The notes beneath the pieces were generated by a model, which saw only the letters and a list, made by a program, of their open reading frames with translations, was not told where the DNA came from and ran no database searches. A program made the translations under genes and the position numbers. Positions 15,451 to 19,582 of a DNA stretch of 19,582 bases are shown in pieces. The stretch covers positions 1 through 19,582 of the forward strand of contig NZ_JBLGTV010000024.1 in assembly GCF_047468865.1 (NCBI RefSeq), written 5' to 3'. Source of the DNA: Castellaniella hirudinis_A (GTDB lineage: Bacteria > Pseudomonadota > Gammaproteobacteria > Burkholderiales > Burkholderiaceae_B). Within the stretch, counting starts at the first letter, position 1; every line of letters begins with the position of its first letter.

Positions 15451-16067
15451 TGTCCACCCTGAAAACCGGACTGTGCAGCCTGGCGATTGCGGCGGCGGGG
15501 GTGGGCGCGCTGGCCTGGGCCACCCACGGGTTCCAGGCCTACACCCGCGAAGGCCTGCTGCGCCTGAGCGTCCAGCAGGCCCCCCGGCCGCTGCCCAGCG
15601 TCGCGCTGCAGGGTGCGGATGGCCAAACCGCCGCCTGGCCAGGAACCCGGCCCGCCGGCCAGTGGATCATCGCGGGCTTCATGTATACCCATTGCGCCAC
15701 GGTCTGCCGCGTGCAGGGCAGCGAATTCACGCAGCTGCAGGCCCTGCTGCAGCCGCAAATCCGGCAAGGCCGGGTTCGGCTGATCAGCATCAGCTTCGAC
15801 CCGGCGCGGGATACCCCGGCGGCTCTGGCGCGCTACCTGCTGCGCCACGACGCCGCGCCCGGGGCCTGGGACGCCGCCCGGCCCGCCCGGCCCGGCGAAT
15901 TAGCCGCATTGCTGGATGCTTTCGGCGTCCAGATCATCCCGGACGGCCTGGGCGGCTTCGAGCACAACGCCGCCTTCAACCTCATCGACCCCCAGGGGCG
16001 GCTGGCGGCCATCCTGGACTGGGACGACCCGCAAGCGGCGGCCGATTATGTCCTGGCCCGGCAGTAG
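15450..16067 (+). CDS. senC: SCO/SenC family copper chaperone
   Basis: A 205-aa thioredoxin-fold protein of the SCO1/SenC family, which delivers copper to, or reduces, the CuA site of subunit II. One N-terminal transmembrane anchor (about residues 5-25) precedes the periplasmic domain. The CxxxC motif (Cys82, Cys86 in YTHCATVCR) and conserved His172 (GGFEHNAAF) are the copper ligands. ISISFDPARDTP is typical of the family. The ATG overlaps the stop of the catalytic-subunit gene by one base, implying translational coupling. It overlaps the next gene by 20 nt. Its presence supports a functional CuA centre. Confidence 0.9.
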   Translation: MSTLKTGLCSLAIAAAGVGALAWATHGFQAYTREGLLRLSVQQAPRPLPSVALQGADGQTAAWPGTRPAGQWIIAGFMYTHCATVCRVQGSEFTQLQALLQPQIRQGRVRLISISFDPARDTPAALARYLLRHDAAPGAWDAARPARPGELAALLDAFGVQIIPDGLGGFEHNAAFNLIDPQGRLAAILDWDDPQAAADYVLARQ

Positions 16068-16740
16068 CCACGCTACCCGCCGGCTCACTGGCGGGCGGCC
16101 CTGGGCACCGCCCGCCAGCAGCAACCCGCGCCGCTGGCGTCTTGGGCTGGCCGCCCTGGCCTGGTTGTGCCTGCTGTCGCCTCCGCTGCGCCACGCCCTG
16201 GAATCCGACATGGCCCCGCACATGCTGATCCAGCTGCCGTTGCTGGCCGGCTGTGGCTGGCTGCTGGCTGCGGCGATCCCCGCGCCGGTGCGCGCCCGGA
16301 TCGCCCCCTGGAACCAACAAGGCATCAGCGGACTGCTGCTGGCCTCCCTGGTCATGATGCTGTGGATGCTGCCCGCCGCCCTGGATGCCGCCCTGGATCA
16401 GCCGTGGATGACGGCCGCCAAGTTTGCGGGCATCCCCCTGCTGCTGGGACTGCCCTGCGCGCTCAGTTGGCCGCAAGCAGGCTTCATCGCGCGCGGGGTC
16501 TTCCTGGCGGAATTCGTCGCCACGTTGTTTCGCACCGGCTGGCTGTATTGGGTGTCGCCCACGCGGCTGTGCGCCAACTACCTGCTGGACGCGCAGAAAA
16601 CCACGGGCATCGGCCTGCTGGCCGCCGGCGCGGTGCTGCTGGCGCTGCTGCTGGGCGGGCTGATCTGGGGCGGCGGCCGCCCGCCTACAGCGCCTGCTGA
16701 TCGCGGTAATCCAGCAGGCCCTGAAGATCCAGGATCGTGA
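16048..16740 (+). CDS. CtaG-like membrane protein, fourth gene of the NO-reductase-like cluster
   Basis: A 230-aa membrane protein with about five predicted transmembrane helices (LGLAALAWLCLLSPPL, MLIQLPLLAGCGWLLAA, SGLLLASLVMMLWMLPA, FAGIPLLLGLPCALSW and LLAAGAVLLALLLGGLIW). The segment SDMAPHMLIQLPLL resembles the conserved His-containing region of CtaG/caa3 oxidase assembly proteins. It starts inside the end of the SCO gene (20-nt overlap), and I chose the ATG at 16048 because sequence upstream in this frame is a shadow of SCO. It corresponds in place to orf1 of norSY-senC-orf1 clusters. Its last 56 nt overlap the regulator on the other strand. An assembly role is inferred. Confidence 0.72.
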   Translation: MSWPGSSHATRRLTGGRPWAPPASSNPRRWRLGLAALAWLCLLSPPLRHALESDMAPHMLIQLPLLAGCGWLLAAAIPAPVRARIAPWNQQGISGLLLASLVMMLWMLPAALDAALDQPWMTAAKFAGIPLLLGLPCALSWPQAGFIARGVFLAEFVATLFRTGWLYWVSPTRLCANYLLDAQKTTGIGLLAAGAVLLALLLGGLIWGGGRPPTAPADRGNPAGPEDPGS

Positions 16741-17386
16741 ATTCGCGCCCCTGAACCTGGATCAAGCGACGCTGGATGAGGTCGTGCAGTATCCGTGAAA
16801 AATGCTGCGGCGTCAGATTGAGCCGGGAGGCGATCACGCCCTTGGGGACGGTCAGGCGCACGGGGATGTCCTGGTGGCTGCCGGACTCCCGCAGCAGGTA
16901 GCCGATCAGGCGCTGGTGACCGTTGCGCACCGTATACGCCCCCATGTCCCCCATCATCATGTACAGCTGGCGGCTGAGGCTGGCCACCAGCCGCTGCGCG
17001 AGCGGAGCGCTTTCGGCCATCTGAGCCAGGATGATGTCTTTGGGGATATAAACCAGCTGACTGTCGCACAGAGCCTCGGCGCTGGCGATGTATTCCCGGC
17101 CCAGGCACATCAGGGCCTCGCCGAAACTGTCGCCCGGACTGACGATGCGCATGATGCGTTCGAGCCCGGAAGCCGCTTCGTAGCAAAGTTTGACCCGGCC
17201 CTGCACCACGATGTGCATGCCCAGGCAGGGTTCGCCCCGGTGCGCGATGATTTCGTCCCGACGCACCGACAACAGCCGCGCCTGCTGTTGCACACGCGCC
17301 AGCACAGCGGCGGGAACCTCCTGGAAATAAGGGAGGCGCGCCAAGGCATCGGGATCGGAAAAGGCAGGCCGGCTGGTCACGGACAA
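16685..17386 (-). CDS. Crp/Fnr family regulator, DNR-like
   Basis: A 233-aa Crp/Fnr regulator. The N-terminal cyclic-nucleotide-binding-like beta-roll spans about 12-125, followed by a dimerisation helix and a winged helix-turn-helix from about 160. It lacks the N-terminal cysteine cluster of Fnr. Segments such as DSFGEALMCLGREYIASAEA and LNLTPQHFSRILHDL resemble DNR, the haem-based NO sensor of denitrifiers. In the recognition helix the usual DNA-contacting Glu is Gln194, while Ser197 and Arg198 are kept. The start is uncertain: TTG at 17386 or GTG at 17380, with no strong ribosome binding site. It converges on the NO-reductase-like genes and is divergent from the MCP gene. Confidence 0.85.
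   Translation of the reverse strand: MSVTSRPAFSDPDALARLPYFQEVPAAVLARVQQQARLLSVRRDEIIAHRGEPCLGMHIVVQGRVKLCYEAASGLERIMRIVSPGDSFGEALMCLGREYIASAEALCDSQLVYIPKDIILAQMAESAPLAQRLVASLSRQLYMMMGDMGAYTVRNGHQRLIGYLLRESGSHQDIPVRLTVPKGVIASRLNLTPQHFSRILHDLIQRRLIQVQGREFTILDLQGLLDYRDQQAL
16692..16719. other. 8-bp perfect inverted repeat in the convergent overlap
   Basis: GCCTGCTG (16692-16699) and CAGCAGGC (16712-16719) form a perfect stem with a 12-nt loop, within the region where the CtaG-like gene and the regulator overlap tail to tail. It could slow or stop transcription from both sides. There is no T-tract, so it is not a standard terminator. Confidence 0.4.
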
Positions 17387-17667
17387 TCTACGGGCAAATG
17401 ATTTATGCCCATGTTAACCCGTTCGGCGGGCAATCCACAGGGGAAGGCACAGCTCGATACCGTCCTGGAGACAGCCCACGGCGGCGGCCCGATGCGCGTC
17501 CCAATGATAAGGGGTATTCACCCGGCGCCACCCCGGTGCCGAGTGGAAAAAGGACAATAGGAGAAAAGCCGGCTGGTTGTTCCAACGCCCACCCACCGTG
17601 GCCCCGCAGCCATGCCGCTTGGACGCTCAACACCGCATTCAATGCCGAAGACGCCTGGGAGACAAAC
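17387..17667. promoter_or_regulatory. Divergent spacer between the DNR-like regulator and the MCP gene
   Basis: This 281-nt gap must hold promoters for both genes, but no convincing -35/-10 pair, flagellar sigma-28 promoter or TTGAT-N4-ATCAA box was found. The pentamer GGGCA occurs at 17392-17396 and 17428-17432, with its complement TGCCC at 17406-17410 between them, so two alternative hairpins are possible. A long open frame covering this region upstream of the MCP has no family-like sequence. Confidence 0.35.
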
Positions 17668-19350
17668 ATGACCCTCATCCGCCAGTTCAACTTGAAGCAA
17701 AAACTGATCATCCTGATGAGCCTGCTGACGCTGACGACCTGTACCATCATCGCCAGCCAGTGGGCCGTCATCAAGGCCAACAACGCCATCATGAGCGCCT
17801 ACCAGACCCGCTATGCGTCTTTTCAGCTGGCGAACCAGCTGCGACAAAGCTCGGACGACCTGACCCGGCTGGTGCGCGCCTATGTGGCCACGGGGCAGCC
17901 GATATGGCGGGAGCAATACGACGAGGTCGTCCGCATCCGTGCCGGAGAACAGCCCCGGCCCGCGGGATACGACGGGATTTACTGGGATTTCCGCGCCGCC
18001 GGCATCCAGGTGCCCGGACAGGCGGCCCCGGCGGTTTCCTTGCTGGATATGATGCGGGCCGAAGGATTCACCGCCGAAGAACTGGCGAAACTGCAAGAAG
18101 CCAGTGAATTGTCCGGCAGCCTGGCACGGACGGAATCCCAGGCCATGGATCTGATCGGCGCGCTGATGGCCACTGGCGGCGGCACGCTGGACACCACCGG
18201 CGCGGACTTCATCCGCGCCAACGATCTGGTCAACGGAACGGCATACCTGCAGCGGAAAGCCGCCATCATGGCGCCCATCAACGATTTCTTCAAATTGCTC
18301 GATCAACGCACCACCGCCGCAGTCGCCCAGGCGCAGGACAAGACCCAGGCCTGGCAAACCGTTCAGGCCGTCGTCGTCCTGATTCTGCTGGCGATTTTCT
18401 TTGTCCTGCTGTATTCCAGCTTCCAGTACATCATCCGTTCGCTGGGGTATTCCGTCGGCTTTGCCCGCGCCGTGTCGCGTGGCGACCTGACGACCGATGT
18501 CCGGCACAGCGGCACGGATGAAGTCGCCCAGCTGATGCACGCCTTGAACGACATGCAGGAAGGGCTGACCGCTCTGGTCGTGCTGGTGCGCGACAGCAGC
18601 AGTTCCGTGGCGTTGGCCAGCGCCGAGATTTCCCAGGGCAGCGCGGATCTGAGCGCCCGTACCGCCTCCCAGGCCAGCGCGCTGCAGCAGACGGCGGCGT
18701 CCATGGAAGAACTCTCCGTGACCGTGCGGCACAATGCCGATCACACCCAGCAGGCCAATGACATGTCCCAGAAAGCCGCCCTGGTGGCCCAGGAAGGCGG
18801 AGACATCGTTCGGCAAATCATCGACACCATGCACGACATCAGTGATAAATCAAAGAAAATCACCGATATCGTCGGGATGATCGACGCCATTGCCTTCCAG
18901 ACCAACATCCTGGCGCTCAACGCGGCGGTCGAAGCGGCCCGCGCCGGCGAATCGGGCCGCGGGTTCGCCGTGGTCGCCGCCGAGGTTCGCGCATTGGCCC
19001 AGCGAGCCGCCGGCGCGGCCAAAGACATCCGCGGCTTGATCGAGGAAAGCGCGCAGACTGTCCAGACGGGTTCGGAACAAGTCGGGCATTCGGGCGCCAC
19101 CATGGAAAACGTGGTGGGCAGCATCCAGCAGGTCAAGACCCTGGTCGGCGAAATCAGCGCGTCGAACCGCGAACAAAGCACCGGCGTCGGCCAGATCGGC
19201 CTGGCCGTCGCGCAGATGGATCAGGACACCCAGCAAAACGCCGCGCTGGTCGAACAGATGACGGCGGCCGCCGGCAACCTGAATACGCAGGCCCAGGAAC
19301 TGGTGCGCTCGGTCGCCGTCTTCAAGATCCGCGAACGATCCCCGGCCTGA
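17668..19350 (+). CDS. Methyl-accepting chemotaxis protein
   Basis: A 560-aa chemoreceptor. A first transmembrane helix (about 13-32) and a second (about 233-255) enclose a periplasmic, mostly helical sensor domain of about 200 residues. That domain contains GYDGIYWDFRAAG and VSLLDMMRAEGFTAEELAKL, a pattern I recall from other bacterial sensor proteins. A HAMP domain follows (about 256-308), then the signalling domain with the conserved hairpin tip (about 403-440: DAIAFQTNILALNAAVEAAR, then AGESGRGFAVVAAEVRALAQ). No C-terminal NWETF-type CheR tether is present. The ATG is chosen because GGAG lies 7 nt upstream and the N-terminal anchor begins there. The ligand is unknown. The gene is divergent from the DNR-like regulator and ends at a terminator. 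Confidence 0.94.
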   Translation: MTLIRQFNLKQKLIILMSLLTLTTCTIIASQWAVIKANNAIMSAYQTRYASFQLANQLRQSSDDLTRLVRAYVATGQPIWREQYDEVVRIRAGEQPRPAGYDGIYWDFRAAGIQVPGQAAPAVSLLDMMRAEGFTAEELAKLQEASELSGSLARTESQAMDLIGALMATGGGTLDTTGADFIRANDLVNGTAYLQRKAAIMAPINDFFKLLDQRTTAAVAQAQDKTQAWQTVQAVVVLILLAIFFVLLYSSFQYIIRSLGYSVGFARAVSRGDLTTDVRHSGTDEVAQLMHALNDMQEGLTALVVLVRDSSSSVALASAEISQGSADLSARTASQASALQQTAASMEELSVTVRHNADHTQQANDMSQKAALVAQEGGDIVRQIIDTMHDISDKSKKITDIVGMIDAIAFQTNILALNAAVEAARAGESGRGFAVVAAEVRALAQRAAGAAKDIRGLIEESAQTVQTGSEQVGHSGATMENVVGSIQQVKTLVGEISASNREQSTGVGQIGLAVAQMDQDTQQNAALVEQMTAAAGNLNTQAQELVRSVAVFKIRERSPA

Positions 19351-19389
19351 TCCCCGGCGAACGCCAAGCCGGGAATCGGCCCGCCGACT

Positions 19390-19428
19390 GTGCTTCCCCC
19401 TTTCGGGGCGGGAGCACGGCCTTTTTTT
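19390..19428 (+). terminator. Rho-independent terminator of the MCP gene
   Basis: GTGCT (19390-19394) pairs with AGCAC (19413-19417), with an inner CCCC-TTTC-GGGG pairing, and the hairpin is followed 4 nt later by TTTTTTT (19422-19428). It starts 40 nt after the MCP stop codon. A further 6-bp hairpin (19353-19358 with 19368-19373) lies just upstream. Confidence 0.8.
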
Positions 19429-19448
19429 GCCGCCGGGCCGCCCCAAGG

Positions 19449-19511
19449 CAAAAACGGCCCCCTCGGGGGGCAGCAAGCGGGCGCAGCCCGTGCCGCGTGG
19501 GGGTCTTTTTT
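19449..19511. terminator. Long GC-rich branched element, probable bidirectional terminator
   Basis: An A-tract plus CCCCC at the left can pair imperfectly with GGGGG plus a T-tract at the right. Between them are two hairpins: GCCCCC-TCG-GGGGGC, and CGGGC-GCA-GCCCG. Elements with this CCCCC...GGGGG layout are, as I recall, frequent between genes in Burkholderiales. It is the second terminator-like structure after the MCP gene, and its T-tract runs directly into the right terminal repeat. Confidence 0.65.
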
Positions 19512-19582
19512 GTTTCACGATGACTCTAGTACCGCAATTCGCTGGACTACGCCAAGGCTCGATACAGCAGGTTTATCAATTA
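19505..19582. repeat. Right copy of the 78-bp imperfect terminal inverted repeat
   Basis: The reverse complement of this segment matches 1-78 at 66 of 78 positions without gaps. The parts nearest the terminators are identical for 22 positions, including the T-tract followed by GTTTCACGATGACTC. A further 20 positions near the window edge are also identical. It follows the long GC-rich terminator and continues to the end of the window, so its full extent is unknown. Confidence 0.85.

Noticed and set aside
17398..17667. N-terminal extension of the chemoreceptor by 90 residues
   Set aside because: The extension is Pro/Arg/Gly-rich without features, and the ATG at 17668 has a good ribosome binding site just before the membrane anchor.
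1..19582. The whole window as one composite transposon
   Set aside because: The cargo is housekeeping (ATP synthase, ttcA), no transposase is inside, and target duplications cannot be seen because the repeats reach the window edges.

Overview
The window looks like a chromosomal segment of a GC-rich betaproteobacterium, most likely Burkholderiales/Alcaligenaceae (Bordetella-, Castellaniella- or Pusillimonas-like). The evidence is the atpIBEFHAGDC gene order, the close resemblance of the Atp proteins to Bordetella homologues, a DUF4148 exported protein, and the codon usage. This placement rests on remembered family patterns, not on a search.

Layout. Positions 1-78 and 19505-19582 are an imperfect inverted repeat (66 of 78 positions match) that forms both ends of the window. 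Each copy begins directly after the T-tract of an outward-facing terminator. From 116 to 7364 the minus strand carries the complete F1Fo ATP synthase operon, with a near-consensus -10 upstream of atpI. An enoyl-CoA hydratase (minus) is divergent from a plus-strand pair: a single ORF joining an M61/PDZ peptidase to a dihydroneopterin aldolase (FolB) domain, followed by ttcA. A LysR regulator converges on ttcA. It is divergent from a small exported DUF4148 protein, across a palindrome-rich AT-rich spacer.

The most interesting part is 13436-17386. Four tightly packed plus-strand genes encode a CuA subunit, a haem-copper catalytic subunit, a SCO/SenC protein and a CtaG-like membrane protein. A DNR-type Crp/Fnr regulator converges on them from the minus strand. 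The catalytic subunit keeps all six metal-binding histidines but lacks the cross-linked tyrosine, the D-channel glutamate and the K-channel lysine of oxygen-reducing oxidases. Gene order and residues fit a CuA-containing nitric oxide reductase of the sNOR (norSY-senC-orf1) type better than a cytochrome c oxidase. A DNR-type regulator next to it supports nitrosative or denitrification control.

The window closes with a methyl-accepting chemotaxis protein (plus) divergent from the regulator, two consecutive terminators and the right copy of the terminal repeat. No tRNA, rRNA, CRISPR array or complete transposase gene was seen.
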